Below are positions 1 to 9,535 of a DNA stretch of 64,000 nucleotides, in pieces. Under the pieces are notes generated by a model. It was not told the DNA's origin and did no database searches. It saw only the letters and a list, made by a program, of their open reading frames with translations. The position numbers were made by a program, and so were the translations under genes. The stretch lies in the NCBI GenBank assembly GCA_016706865.1, contig JADJIS010000001.1:620001-684000 (forward strand). The letters run 5' to 3'. The stretch comes from Bacteroidota bacterium. GTDB lineage: Bacteria; Bacteroidota; Bacteroidia; Chitinophagales; BACL12. The stretch's first letter is position 1. The number at the start of each line of letters is the position of its first letter.

Positions 1-453
1 TTGCATAAACTTAGCGGCGACCTTGAAATTATAAATGGGTTAAATCACTATATCGGAATGGCTATTATAGATCAAAGCACCTTTCCGGAATTTAAAATAT
101 TACCATTTGCTATGGGATTTATTTTGCTTACAGGTATATTAACTGCAGTATTGAAAAATTGGAAAATATTTTATGGATGGACAATTTTTTTAGTGTTGTT
201 TTCCATTTTAGCATTGGTAGATTTTTATAGATGGGAATATGCTTATGGCCATAACCTGGATCCTCATGCTGCTATTCAGGTTCCCGGAATGACCTACCAG
301 CCACCCTTAATTGGTTATAAACAATTGTTAAATTTTGGCGCATATTCATATCCTCATGGGGGTGGATGGTTTTATATTGCAGGTGTAAGTTTGGCTTGTA
401 TCATTTTAGGCATTCGCATCTGGCAAATTAAAAAACAAAATCGTAAATTATGA
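1..453 (+). CDS. Membrane protein of the nos cluster (5' end missing)
   Basis: The reading frame is open from the first base, so the gene begins left of the window. The visible part has about three hydrophobic segments (around residues 35-50, 58-72 and 125-142) separated by a hydrophilic stretch with His, Trp and Tyr residues (Tyr-Gly-His-Asn, Pro-His-Gly-Gly-Gly-Trp). Its TGA overlaps the nosL ATG by four bases, so it is translationally coupled to the nos operon. I infer a role in copper handling or electron supply to nitrous oxide reductase from position only; I do not recognise a named family. Confidence 0.75.
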   Translation: MHKLSGDLEIINGLNHYIGMAIIDQSTFPEFKILPFAMGFILLTGILTAVLKNWKIFYGWTIFLVLFSILALVDFYRWEYAYGHNLDPHAAIQVPGMTYQPPLIGYKQLLNFGAYSYPHGGGWFYIAGVSLACIILGIRIWQIKKQNRKL

Positions 454-881
454 AATATTCAGGCATATCAACACTAATTGTTTTTTTCACCTTTATTTCC
501 GCATGCAGTATAAAATCGAAACCTATTACAGAAGGTGTTGATACTTGTGAAAATTGCAAAATGACAGTTATGGAAAAGAAATACGCCGGAGAAATTGTGA
601 CAAATAAAGGGAGGACTTTTATATTTGATGATCTCCATTGTTTAAACAATTATCTTTCTGTAAATATGTTGGCAAAGGATGAAGTTAAATTTATACTCGT
701 TTCCGATTATTATCACCCGGATAAATTAATTCCCGCAGATAAAGCATTATTTTTTTATTCAGAAGAGTTACATACCCCCATGAATGGAAAAACAGTAGCT
801 CTTTCCGATAGTGGTGGCTTGACAAAAATTCAAGGGGAATACAACGGCATGTCACGACTGCTGGTAGAGGTAATTCAATAA
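450..881 (+). CDS. nosL: NosL, copper-binding lipoprotein
   Basis: NosL is an outer-facing lipoprotein that delivers Cu(I) to apo-NosZ, the nitrous oxide reductase. The N-terminus is a lipoprotein signal (FISAC, lipidated Cys about residue 19). The family's metal site is seen as Cys33-x-x-Cys36-x-Met38. Length (143 aa) is normal. It starts in an ATGA overlap with the preceding membrane protein and is followed 22 bases later by nosD, giving the usual nosL-D-F-Y order. Confidence 0.93.
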   Translation: MKYSGISTLIVFFTFISACSIKSKPITEGVDTCENCKMTVMEKKYAGEIVTNKGRTFIFDDLHCLNNYLSVNMLAKDEVKFILVSDYYHPDKLIPADKALFFYSEELHTPMNGKTVALSDSGGLTKIQGEYNGMSRLLVEVIQ

Positions 882-903
882 GTCCGCTAAATTATATTGT
901 AAA

Positions 904-2151
904 ATGTTTTCAGGCATATTTAAAATAATATTTATAGGATTCTTCATCAGCATTCTTAGCACTGCTTCTGCAGATACTTTGTATGTAATACAAGGATCCA
1001 AATTATCTTCTATTAAACAGGCTATAACCAAAGCACAGCCATTTGATGTTATTCATATAAACAAAGGAATATATAAAGAAGGAAATATTCAGATCGAAAA
1101 ACCTCTTTCCATTATTGGTGAGATTGATGCGATTTTAGATGGCGAAAATAAGACTGAGATTTTTACTATTGCTTCTGATCATGTAAATATCAAGGGGCTC
1201 ACTCTAAAAAATACAGGTTATTCCAGCATGGACGACAGGGCAGCCATAAAATTATTATCTGCAAGTTTTTGTGTTATAGATGGAAATACAATTGAAAACA
1301 CTTGTTTTGGAATATATCTCTTACAGGTTTCAAACTGCGTTATCAAAAACAATAAACTCAAAGCAAGTGCAGTGCAGGAGCTCCGGTCAGGAAATGGCAT
1401 TCATGTGTGGAAAAGCGATAGTTTAACAATAAAAAATAACACCATCGAACATTATAGGGATGGAATATATTTTGAATTTGTTACACATGCCGGAGTGTAT
1501 GATAATATCAGCACAAAGAATCTGCGTTACGGAATTCATTTTATGTTTTCCAACAACGATGAATATACCGGAAATACTTTCACTCAAAATGGATCGGGTG
1601 TGGCAGTAATGTTTTCAAAGAATGTAACGATCAAAAATAATATTTTCAGTTATAGTGAGGGAGGTGCAGCATATGGGGTTTTATTTAAAGAAATAACCGA
1701 TGCGCAGATTGAAAATAATATTTTTAGCAACAATACTGTAGCTTTATATATGGAAGGATCAAACAGATTGGTGATAAAAAACAATCTTCTTCAAGCGAAT
1801 GGCCGGGCATGCAGCATGCAAGCGAATTGTTATGATGTACAAATGACACAAAATAATTTTATAGGAAACACCTTTGATATAGCCACAAACGGTACTTTAA
1901 GTATGAACGACCTGAATGGCAATTATTGGGACAAATATGAAGGCTATGATCTTGATAAAAATGGCATTGGTGATGTTCCATACACTCCCGTAAGTTTATA
2001 TTCCGTTATTATTGAAAAAATGCCTTATTCGATTTTATTATACCGAAGTTTAATGGTTTATTTGCTCGATCGTTCTGAGAAAGTGTTACCTGGAGTAGAT
2101 GAAAGCAGAATCAAAGATTATAAACCACTTATGAAAGCAGTTGATCTATGA
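904..2151 (+). CDS. nosD: NosD, periplasmic copper-maturation protein
   Basis: NosD is a right-handed parallel beta-helix (CASH repeat) protein that works with the NosFY ABC transporter in assembling the CuZ centre of nitrous oxide reductase. A signal peptide (residues 1-23) is followed by many beta-helix coils with repeated I-x-x-N-x-I/N-x-F motifs. Near the C-terminus lies the hallmark NYWD...GYDLDKNGIGDVPY segment. The length of 415 aa fits the family. Its stop overlaps the nosF start (ATGA). Confidence 0.95.
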   Translation: MFSGIFKIIFIGFFISILSTASADTLYVIQGSKLSSIKQAITKAQPFDVIHINKGIYKEGNIQIEKPLSIIGEIDAILDGENKTEIFTIASDHVNIKGLTLKNTGYSSMDDRAAIKLLSASFCVIDGNTIENTCFGIYLLQVSNCVIKNNKLKASAVQELRSGNGIHVWKSDSLTIKNNTIEHYRDGIYFEFVTHAGVYDNISTKNLRYGIHFMFSNNDEYTGNTFTQNGSGVAVMFSKNVTIKNNIFSYSEGGAAYGVLFKEITDAQIENNIFSNNTVALYMEGSNRLVIKNNLLQANGRACSMQANCYDVQMTQNNFIGNTFDIATNGTLSMNDLNGNYWDKYEGYDLDKNGIGDVPYTPVSLYSVIIEKMPYSILLYRSLMVYLLDRSEKVLPGVDESRIKDYKPLMKAVDL

Positions 2152-2873
2152 TCAAAATACAAAACATCAGCAAAACTTATAATAAAATAGCCGCATTAAA
2201 AAATGTATCAGTAAATTTATTCCCTTCACAATCCATCGCATTAATAGGACCAAACGGTTCGGGAAAATCTACGCTGATGAAATGTATTCTTGGATTGGTT
2301 TTTCCTGATAAAGGAACAATTGAGGTAATGGGCGAAAAAATAACTTTCACAGGGAATTACAGAAAAAAGATCGGATACATGCCACAGATTGTCCGTTTTC
2401 CGGATAATATGAAAGTAGGCCAGCTATTTAATATGATTCAGGATATAAGGGAAGAAAAAATTAACATCGATCGTGAGCTTATCGAACAATTTGAGATCAA
2501 TTCATTTATCAATAAACCTTTGGGTGCACTTTCCGGTGGCATGAAACAAAAAGTAAATGCAGCGCTTGCATTTATGTTTAACCCCGATATTCTTATATTG
2601 GATGAACCAACAGCGGGATTGGATCCATTATCCGCAGAATTATTAAAAGATAAAATTAAAAATGAGAAAGAAAAAGGCAAACTCATAATTATATCCTCCC
2701 ATATTTTAGCCGATCTTGAAGAAATAACAACACACGTGGTATATCTCATCGACGGCGAACTGGAGTTCTTTAAAAGCATGGATTCATTGATCAAAGAAAC
2801 AGGCACTCAAAATTTAAGCAAGGCAATTGCAAAAATTATGACCGAAATAAAAGTAGTACATGAAAATAATTAA
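2148..2873 (+). CDS. nosF: NosF, ABC transporter ATPase
   Basis: Cytoplasmic ATPase of the NosDFY system, which is thought to move a sulfur or copper-site component for NosZ maturation. Walker A (GPNGSGKST, residues 34-42), ABC signature LSGGMKQK and Walker B ILILDEPTAGLDP are all intact, followed by the switch His (SSHI). It overlaps nosD by four bases and nosY by 14 bases. Confidence 0.94.
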   Translation: MIKIQNISKTYNKIAALKNVSVNLFPSQSIALIGPNGSGKSTLMKCILGLVFPDKGTIEVMGEKITFTGNYRKKIGYMPQIVRFPDNMKVGQLFNMIQDIREEKINIDRELIEQFEINSFINKPLGALSGGMKQKVNAALAFMFNPDILILDEPTAGLDPLSAELLKDKIKNEKEKGKLIIISSHILADLEEITTHVVYLIDGELEFFKSMDSLIKETGTQNLSKAIAKIMTEIKVVHENN

Positions 2874-3624
2874 ATATGTATTTCTTGATATTATCCGCAA
2901 TAAAATACTTATTGCCTATACTGCATTTTTACTTGCAATTTCCCTGGGGTTCTTTTCCTTAAACGATAATCCAATTAAATCAATAAGTAGTTTATTGAAT
3001 ATTGTACTTATCGTTCTCCCCTTGTTCAGTATTATTTTTGCAAGCTCTTATTATTACAATTCATATGAATTTACCGAATTACTTTTAGCACAACCTGTAA
3101 AAAGGAAAAAACTTTTTATTAGTCAGTATTTTGGCGTAAGCATTTCGCTTGCAGTTGCCTTTTTGTTGGGATGCGGAATTCCGGTTTTACTTTTTGCACC
3201 TAATGCTGCAGGATTATTATTGATTTGCGGGGGAATTACCTTAACCTTTGTATTTGTATCTCTGGCTTTTCTGGCATCCGTATTTGCACGAGATAAGGCC
3301 AAAGGGATAGGAGTTGCACTTTTATTGTGGTTTTATTTTGTTTTTATTTATGATGCTTTAGTACTAATTACAATGTTTGCTTTGAGTGATTATCCAATAG
3401 AAAAATTTGTGTTGGCACTCGCTTTTTTTAATCCGGTTGATCTTATCAGGATAATATTGCTGATGCAGCTAGATGTTGCGGCGATTATGGGTTATACAGG
3501 AGCCGTTTTTAATAATTTTCTTGGATCCGCAAATGGTATTATTTCCTGTTTTATTGCAATCGGATTTTGGATAATTATTCCGCTACTCTTAAGTTTACGC
3601 AAATTTGTAAAAAAAGATATCTGA
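2860..3624 (+). CDS. nosY: NosY, ABC transporter permease
   Basis: About six hydrophobic segments and 254 aa, as expected for the permease that pairs with NosF. An early EFTELLLAQPVKRKK segment is typical of ABC-2/NosY permeases. It is the last gene of the operon; the next gene is convergent and only one base away, so termination must occur inside or across the convergent gene end. Confidence 0.9.
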   Translation: MKIIKYVFLDIIRNKILIAYTAFLLAISLGFFSLNDNPIKSISSLLNIVLIVLPLFSIIFASSYYYNSYEFTELLLAQPVKRKKLFISQYFGVSISLAVAFLLGCGIPVLLFAPNAAGLLLICGGITLTFVFVSLAFLASVFARDKAKGIGVALLLWFYFVFIYDALVLITMFALSDYPIEKFVLALAFFNPVDLIRIILLMQLDVAAIMGYTGAVFNNFLGSANGIISCFIAIGFWIIIPLLLSLRKFVKKDI

Positions 3625-3625
3625 T

Positions 3626-4474
3626 CTATTTTATTTTAAATCTATCCCCGGGCACAAATATTTTTATCCTCACATTTTCAAAGCGCAGATAATTATTTTT
3701 ATCCCTTGATATATTGCCTCTGTTTTTCATATAAACTACCTGGCTTTCTCCGGCAACACTTGCACTTTTGCCATGTATAACCAAAGCAGTAGCCTCATCA
3801 ATTCCTACGCATAATATTCCAGGATATTCACTCATTGCGGAAAACAATCTGTTATATCTGCTTCTTGCAACAAAATGTTGATCAACAATAATATTTTCCG
3901 CTAATCCTAAACCTTCTTTAAATTCAATATTATTATCTACAATAGAATAAAAAGTAGAATAATATGTGGTATCCAATAATTGATTTCCGGTAATCATATA
4001 TTTACTCATCACCGCAGCTCCTGCACTTGTTCCGGAAATTACCGATCCATTTTGATATGCCTTATGAATTACATCATAAATTGGTGTACCCAATACAATT
4101 TCCATAAACCTGTTCTGATCACCACCTGTTATAAAAATTAATTTAGCACCTAAAAGTGAATCCAGTAATTTTTTATCATTCGCCGTTTCTTTAGTGAAAT
4201 TTAAATTGGCAATGGTATTCTTGCAATATAATTCGATATCCCACTTAAAATAATAATAAGAAGTATCCGGTTCTTCCCCCGACATAGGCAGCACCGCAAC
4301 ATAATCATTTGGAGCGAGTTGTGCAGTTTCCATCATTGCTTTCATTAATGCTTCTGTTCTGTCGCCACCGCCAATAATGAATAAACTGCCTTTAGGATGT
4401 TTTGACGACTGAGAGAAAACGGATACTACACAAACTACTAAAATGATAATCAGAACGTATTTTTTAAATGCCAT
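3626..4474 (-). CDS. Cyanophycinase-like peptidase (S51 family)
   Basis: Secreted or periplasmic serine peptidase of family S51. A hydrophobic signal segment (residues 6-22) precedes the fold's IIGGGDR motif; the nucleophile serine sits in GTSAGAA (about residue 150) and the FITGGDQNR motif is present. Cyanophycinases cut beta-Asp-Arg dipeptides from cyanophycin; S51 also contains Asp-specific dipeptidase E, so the substrate is not certain. The reading frame also allows a GTG one codon earlier; ATG at 4474 is preferred. Confidence 0.85.
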   Translation of the reverse strand: MAFKKYVLIIILVVCVVSVFSQSSKHPKGSLFIIGGGDRTEALMKAMMETAQLAPNDYVAVLPMSGEEPDTSYYYFKWDIELYCKNTIANLNFTKETANDKKLLDSLLGAKLIFITGGDQNRFMEIVLGTPIYDVIHKAYQNGSVISGTSAGAAVMSKYMITGNQLLDTTYYSTFYSIVDNNIEFKEGLGLAENIIVDQHFVARSRYNRLFSAMSEYPGILCVGIDEATALVIHGKSASVAGESQVVYMKNRGNISRDKNNYLRFENVRIKIFVPGDRFKIK

Positions 4475-4500
4475 CACTTTAATATTTAAACTAAATAAAT

Positions 4501-5535
4501 TTATATTTTTTTTACGATCACAACTCCATCTCTATGTTTTGAATAAAACAGAATTGTTACGGATAACCCCAATAATAAACAAGCCACCACCTGATGCGAA
4601 ACACCTAAAAATACCGGAATATTTTCAGAACTTCCCAACAAAGTAAATACGCCTAATAAAAATTGCAAGCATAATACCAAAATAAATGCGCTATTCAATT
4701 TATGCAAGCGCGTTGAAGTGTATTTTCTGTTTTGAAACCAAAAACCAATAATTGCCAATGCAACAATTATTGCAAAACTGCGATGCAAAAAGTTTATCTC
4801 TGTGCTCAGCGCAACCAATTTATCCGCAGTAAAAATATCATGGAATGCACCCTCGGGAATTACTCTTCCATTCATAAGCGGATAGGTATTATATAATCTT
4901 CCGGCATCGGTACCGGCCATTAATCCGCCCAAACTAATTTGTATAAGTATTAAAATAATAATCCATTTAATTGAACTGTTAGCGGATGGATGATCTGATA
5001 TAACCGGTGTTTCCCTATACGACAAAGCGAGCCAGATCAGATACATAAATACGATCAACGCAAGTAACAAATGTATGGTAAGTTTAGAAGGATCCACCCA
5101 GGGATCACCCTCCAATCCACTTGCAACCATAATCCAACCAACAAATCCCTGTAGTCCGCCCAATAAAAAAACAACTGCTAATTTTCTTATCCAGGCTGCA
5201 TTAAATTTCTTTTTAAGTAGAAAATAAATAAATGGAAATAAAAATACGATGCTAATTAATCTTGCCCAGTTTCTATGAATAAATTCCCACCAATAAATTT
5301 TTTTAAATTGTTCGACACTGAAATCGCTGTTAATTTTTGCATATTGTGCAGAGGATTGATATAATTGGAATTCTTTTTCCCATTCTGCATCATTTCCGGG
5401 AGGCATACTACCCATCACAACATCCCATTCTGTGATGGATAACCCCGACTCAGTTAAACGGGTGATCCCACCGATCATCACCTGTATCAAAACCATCACC
5501 ACTCCTGTCCACAACCAGATACGAACTGCCTTCAT
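4501..5535 (-). CDS. ctaA: Heme A synthase (CtaA/COX15)
   Basis: Converts heme O to heme A for aa3-type cytochrome oxidase. The N-terminal GGITRLTESGLSITEW motif is diagnostic, and family histidines are visible (FIHRNWAR; LHRSFAI; SHQVVACLL). About eight transmembrane helices in two related halves. ATG at 5535 (MKAVRIW) is preferred over an in-frame TTG six codons upstream. It is divergent from the lipoprotein gene at 5733. Confidence 0.93.
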   Translation of the reverse strand: MKAVRIWLWTGVVMVLIQVMIGGITRLTESGLSITEWDVVMGSMPPGNDAEWEKEFQLYQSSAQYAKINSDFSVEQFKKIYWWEFIHRNWARLISIVFLFPFIYFLLKKKFNAAWIRKLAVVFLLGGLQGFVGWIMVASGLEGDPWVDPSKLTIHLLLALIVFMYLIWLALSYRETPVISDHPSANSSIKWIIILILIQISLGGLMAGTDAGRLYNTYPLMNGRVIPEGAFHDIFTADKLVALSTEINFLHRSFAIIVALAIIGFWFQNRKYTSTRLHKLNSAFILVLCLQFLLGVFTLLGSSENIPVFLGVSHQVVACLLLGLSVTILFYSKHRDGVVIVKKI

Positions 5536-5732
5536 ACTTTCAAATTTAAGCAAAATTAGGTCAGAGAAACAAAACTTTAGCCTTTAATAGTAAAAGCATT
5601 CCTTTTTATAATCCCAAGCGATATAAATTCTTAAGTTTGAATATAATAGTTCCATTTGCATCCTATATTTGTTCTATAAACGGCGCTGTTAACCAATAAA
5701 ATTCCGGCGAAGTATTTATAAACTTAATTTTT

Positions 5733-6851
5733 ATGAAAAATCTAACACTCTACTCTACGTTGCTTTTCACAGTAATTTTTTCGCTGATCTCTTGCTCTAA
5801 GGAAGAGCCATTCGGTCAGGAAATAACCGGAGAATCCGACCCGCAATATGCTGCCGGAGGAATTTTTTCCAAAAAAGCCCCGAAATTTAATACTATGTTC
5901 AACACCTATGGCAATGGCTGGACAGGTGCTGATGCAACCTATTCGATTCCATTACCTGATGGCAGAACAGTATGGTTATTTGGCGATTCCTTTTTAGATA
6001 CTGTTTATGCAGATTATTCAAGGCCGGGAAGTGATTTGGTCAGAAATACTTTTGTTGTGCAAACCGGAACAAGTCTAACAACTTTGGTAACAAACACAAT
6101 TGATGATCCCGAAGCTTTTGTAGCAACTCCGGATCCGGTAAACGAATGGTACTGGCCGGGTGATGGAACTGTTATTGGCGAAACACTTTATGTATATATG
6201 GAATATTATATCAAGACCGGTGGAGGTATTTTTGATTTTCATTATGTGCGTACCGATCTCGTAGCATTTAGTTTGCCTGATCTTACAGAAATTAGCAGAA
6301 CTCCCGCATTTGAAGATGAAAATATTATTTGGGGCGCAAGTTTGATGGAGGATGGAAGTTACATTTATGTTTATGGAGCGGAAGAAACTGCATTTACAAA
6401 ATATGCGCACGTTGCAAGAATTCCTGCGGGCAATATTTATGGAACAAAAGAATTCTGGAACGGAACCAGCTGGACCACAACAGAACCGGCATCCAATGTT
6501 GGAAGATTAGAAAAACAAAGCGGATTATCTCTTGATGTTTCTGCGCAATACGCCGTTTTTTATCACGCAGGCAAATATAGATTAGTAACCCAGGAAGGAT
6601 TTTTAGGTCCTACAATTTATACATGGGAATCCACCTCTCCAAAAGGCCCGTGGAAGGCTCGCCAAACAGTATATGTAACACCTGAAACAGGAGGAGATCT
6701 GTTTACTTATAACGCGTTCGTCCATCCTCAATTTGTATTAGCCGATGGTTCATTATTATTATCCTACAACGAAAATTCATTTAATTTTTTCGATCTGTTT
6801 GAGGATGCAAGGATATACAGACCGAAGTTTGTATGGTTTAAGTATTTGTGA
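5733..6851 (+). CDS. Secreted lipoprotein, DUF4185/DUF5005-like propeller
   Basis: Lipoprotein signal SLISCSK (Cys about residue 21). The mature part starts NTYGNGWTGADATYSIPLPDG then WLFGDSF, which matches the start of secreted five-bladed propeller families of glycosidase-like proteins (DUF4185/DUF5005) where a WxFGD motif follows the first strand. The rest alternates strands with repeated aromatic-Gly motifs. Likely acts on or binds a polysaccharide at the cell surface; the reaction cannot be named. It stands alone, with AT-rich flanks. Confidence 0.6.
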   Translation: MKNLTLYSTLLFTVIFSLISCSKEEPFGQEITGESDPQYAAGGIFSKKAPKFNTMFNTYGNGWTGADATYSIPLPDGRTVWLFGDSFLDTVYADYSRPGSDLVRNTFVVQTGTSLTTLVTNTIDDPEAFVATPDPVNEWYWPGDGTVIGETLYVYMEYYIKTGGGIFDFHYVRTDLVAFSLPDLTEISRTPAFEDENIIWGASLMEDGSYIYVYGAEETAFTKYAHVARIPAGNIYGTKEFWNGTSWTTTEPASNVGRLEKQSGLSLDVSAQYAVFYHAGKYRLVTQEGFLGPTIYTWESTSPKGPWKARQTVYVTPETGGDLFTYNAFVHPQFVLADGSLLLSYNENSFNFFDLFEDARIYRPKFVWFKYL

Positions 6852-7041
6852 TGTAATTCATTATTACAAATAATAAAATCGTCCGGAAGAAATTACAAAG
6901 TATAATTCCTTCTTGACAATTTTATTACAAAATACTATAACTATTTATATTGATTTGTTAATCTGTATATCTATATATTGTTCAGGCGAAATCTCCTGTA
7001 ATCAAATTTAATTTATTATTTTCGCCCTCAAAAAAATTCCG

Positions 7042-8211
7042 ATGAGATCATTAGTCGTTTTCGCCTCTTTATCGATAGGTTTATTTCCATATGTTTTTTC
7101 GCAGAGTTTGGTGTGTGCAGGCATACAACCACAGCAAACCATAAAGGAAATAGCAACAGCTTATGCTACCGAAGATGAGGAATTCATGATGGATTTAACC
7201 GGTGAAATCCGTGCTTTTCAAATGTTGGATATTTATAATCCCGATGCCAGCTATTTTTCATCCTCCTTAAAAAATACAGAACCTGAAAAAGTTGAATATT
7301 CGTGGTTGAACGATGTTGGACATTTATATATTAAACAAAAATCAAACGGATTATTCAGCACACCCATTGACCGTACTTTTAGTTATGGAAAAATCTGGCA
7401 GATTTTTATCAACACAAAACCAGTGGTGGAAAATGAAAATTCTTTTAATGGGCTGTATCTGAGAGCACGGGTTAGCGGGGAAGATTTTGACAGATATATT
7501 TTATTAATGGGTAATAAAAAAACGAGTGTATTTTGGTTTGGAGAATATAATACTTCTACAAAAATATATACCTCCTTTCATGATGTGGAAAATTCTGATT
7601 GTAATTTCGTAACACATCCTTCAGTGGAAAAATACGGTTCCGTAGATTATAGTATTTATCGAAATGGAAATTATTTATTTCTTCGAATCAATAGTTCTTT
7701 TTTATTCAACTATGAAATTACCGACCAACTTATTGCATTTGATAATATAGTAGAAGCCGGAATTATAACACATAATGCACAGGAAACAGAAGTTTCGCAT
7801 GTTCAATGGAATAATTTTTCAAGCATGACGGGTATTTCACTGGAGCAATATGAACAAAAAGAAAATTCTGATTTCGAACCGGAAGTAGATAATTATGAAG
7901 AACCATCCGCACCGGCTATGAATTTTTATGGAACTTTTTTAATGTATTATGGTCGGAATGACATTGTTTCGGTAACACATGCATATGAAGTGTATGCCAA
8001 CCAATATCCCTCTGAATCAGAATTGCTATCACTTAAAAATGAAAAATACTATAAAGACGCTTTGGAATATGAATTATTAATTGGATCAGATTTTGTCCCG
8101 GATCTAACTTGCGACGAAGCCTTTGAAATGCTGGATGAAGTATATTCCGAGAGTGGATTAGAAAACTTTAGTTCTGATTATTGTTTAGAAGAATACGAAT
8201 TAGATAATTGA
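7042..8211 (+). CDS. Secreted protein of unknown function
   Basis: I do not recognise this protein. A Sec signal peptide (cleavage after FSQ, about residue 21) is followed by a beta-rich region (about residues 60-260) and an acidic, Glu/Asp-rich C-terminal third with no T9SS sorting domain. The central part, with FNGLYLRARVSG and YSIYRNGNYLFLRI, looks like a lectin/laminin-G-type sandwich, but this is impression only. Single gene with its own upstream AT-rich region. Confidence 0.6.
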   Translation: MRSLVVFASLSIGLFPYVFSQSLVCAGIQPQQTIKEIATAYATEDEEFMMDLTGEIRAFQMLDIYNPDASYFSSSLKNTEPEKVEYSWLNDVGHLYIKQKSNGLFSTPIDRTFSYGKIWQIFINTKPVVENENSFNGLYLRARVSGEDFDRYILLMGNKKTSVFWFGEYNTSTKIYTSFHDVENSDCNFVTHPSVEKYGSVDYSIYRNGNYLFLRINSSFLFNYEITDQLIAFDNIVEAGIITHNAQETEVSHVQWNNFSSMTGISLEQYEQKENSDFEPEVDNYEEPSAPAMNFYGTFLMYYGRNDIVSVTHAYEVYANQYPSESELLSLKNEKYYKDALEYELLIGSDFVPDLTCDEAFEMLDEVYSESGLENFSSDYCLEEYELDN

Positions 8212-8282
8212 ACTCCATACTCAGCTATTGAGAACGGAACAAACTCTAAAAAAAAATATAACCCGGCAATTACAAATTACAA

Positions 8283-9467
8283 TTATTGCACAATAAATTT
8301 TCCAACACTATTTAATGTTGCAGAATTTACTTTAACAATATAATTTCCCTTCGGATAAGCTGAAATATTCAAGATAACACTCAAATCTGTTGTAACATAA
8401 GAATCCATTTTTATGCCGGTAACATCAAAAATATCAATTTGAATATCCTCATTTTCCATTGTGGAAAATTGTTGTAATTCAATAATTATATTATGCGAGG
8501 CAGGATTTGGATAAATTAAAATTGGCTCTTCATCACTTGCCATTTCTTCAATTCTGCATGAAGCGGTATTAAAGGTATGAATTGCAGAAAAATCTGATAA
8601 TTCTGCGCCACATTTTGTTCTCATTTTCCATTCATATTCACTATCACATAATAATCCGGTAATTGTTTTCTGAATAGTTGCGGGACCGAATTGAAGTTTC
8701 GTCCAGGCTGCCACTCCGGTTTTGCGATAATACAATTGATACTTGGTCGCATTAAAAACCGGCGCCCATTGTAATTTTGCACTTGCGGGCGTAATATTTA
8801 CTACTTCCGAAATAGATGGCGGATAACAATCTCCTGTTTCACCGGCAAGAATAGTTGCTCCCGGAGTTGCATTATAAGCATAATCATGCACGATCACCCG
8901 ATCGGTTAAAGGATCGACACTCAATCTGATCCATGCAAAATGTTTAGCTGCCCCAACCTGCAAACGGAAAGCGGAAAATGCATATTTTGAATCTATTAAT
9001 GGCTGATCTCCAGGCTCGTTTATTTCATAATTATAAAATCCAAGCACCGGATGTCCTGCTATCCAATTAACGCCAAGGTCTATCGCATCACCCATTGCAT
9101 ATTTGTATACATCATTGTTATCGCCCCCTACCTTATTTAAATTATACAGAAAAAGGGAAGCTGAGTTCTCATGATATTGTGAAGGCCATAAGGACCAATA
9201 ATCATGATCTAGCTTTATTTTAAAATCTATTACTGCGTCAGAATTAATATCAAAAAACTCCGTAAAAGTTTCACCGCAACTAAAATCATTGCCCGGAGAA
9301 AAGTCATATCCGGGTGGTTCCGGTATACAAATATCTTCAGGATCGATCTCCATATCAGGGTCGATATCGTGATATACAATTTGTGCCTGTGAGTTGACCG
9401 TTATTAGAGAAGCTATTGCAGCTGTTGAATAAGAGGCTAATTTAAATCCAGGTTTAAGTGTTTTCAT
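8283..9467 (-). CDS. T9SS-secreted protein with FnIII domain, YxDxDPD family
   Basis: Signal peptide ending NSQAQ, then IVYHDIDPD, the N-terminal signature shared with the genes at 12377, 13577 and 45979. A dockerin-like DINSD segment follows, then KHFAWIRLSVDP...DYAY...ILAGE (about residues 175-212), a module common in secreted proteins. A fibronectin type III domain (about 215-300, TITGLLCDSEYEWKMRT) and a C-terminal T9SS type A sorting domain (IYPNPASHNI ... GKFIVQ) complete it. Exported by T9SS; ligand unknown. Confidence 0.8.
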   Translation of the reverse strand: MKTLKPGFKLASYSTAAIASLITVNSQAQIVYHDIDPDMEIDPEDICIPEPPGYDFSPGNDFSCGETFTEFFDINSDAVIDFKIKLDHDYWSLWPSQYHENSASLFLYNLNKVGGDNNDVYKYAMGDAIDLGVNWIAGHPVLGFYNYEINEPGDQPLIDSKYAFSAFRLQVGAAKHFAWIRLSVDPLTDRVIVHDYAYNATPGATILAGETGDCYPPSISEVVNITPASAKLQWAPVFNATKYQLYYRKTGVAAWTKLQFGPATIQKTITGLLCDSEYEWKMRTKCGAELSDFSAIHTFNTASCRIEEMASDEEPILIYPNPASHNIIIELQQFSTMENEDIQIDIFDVTGIKMDSYVTTDLSVILNISAYPKGNYIVKVNSATLNSVGKFIVQ

Positions 9468-9535
9468 ATTTCGGTTTTAGTGTTGAAATATAAAGTTATT
9501 AAATAAATTACTTATTCATTCAATTTTATTAAATA

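Noticed and set aside
4443..4646. 67-aa plus-strand open frame between cyanophycinase-like and ctaA genes
   Set aside because: Antisense to the ends of both minus-strand genes, without its own start signals.
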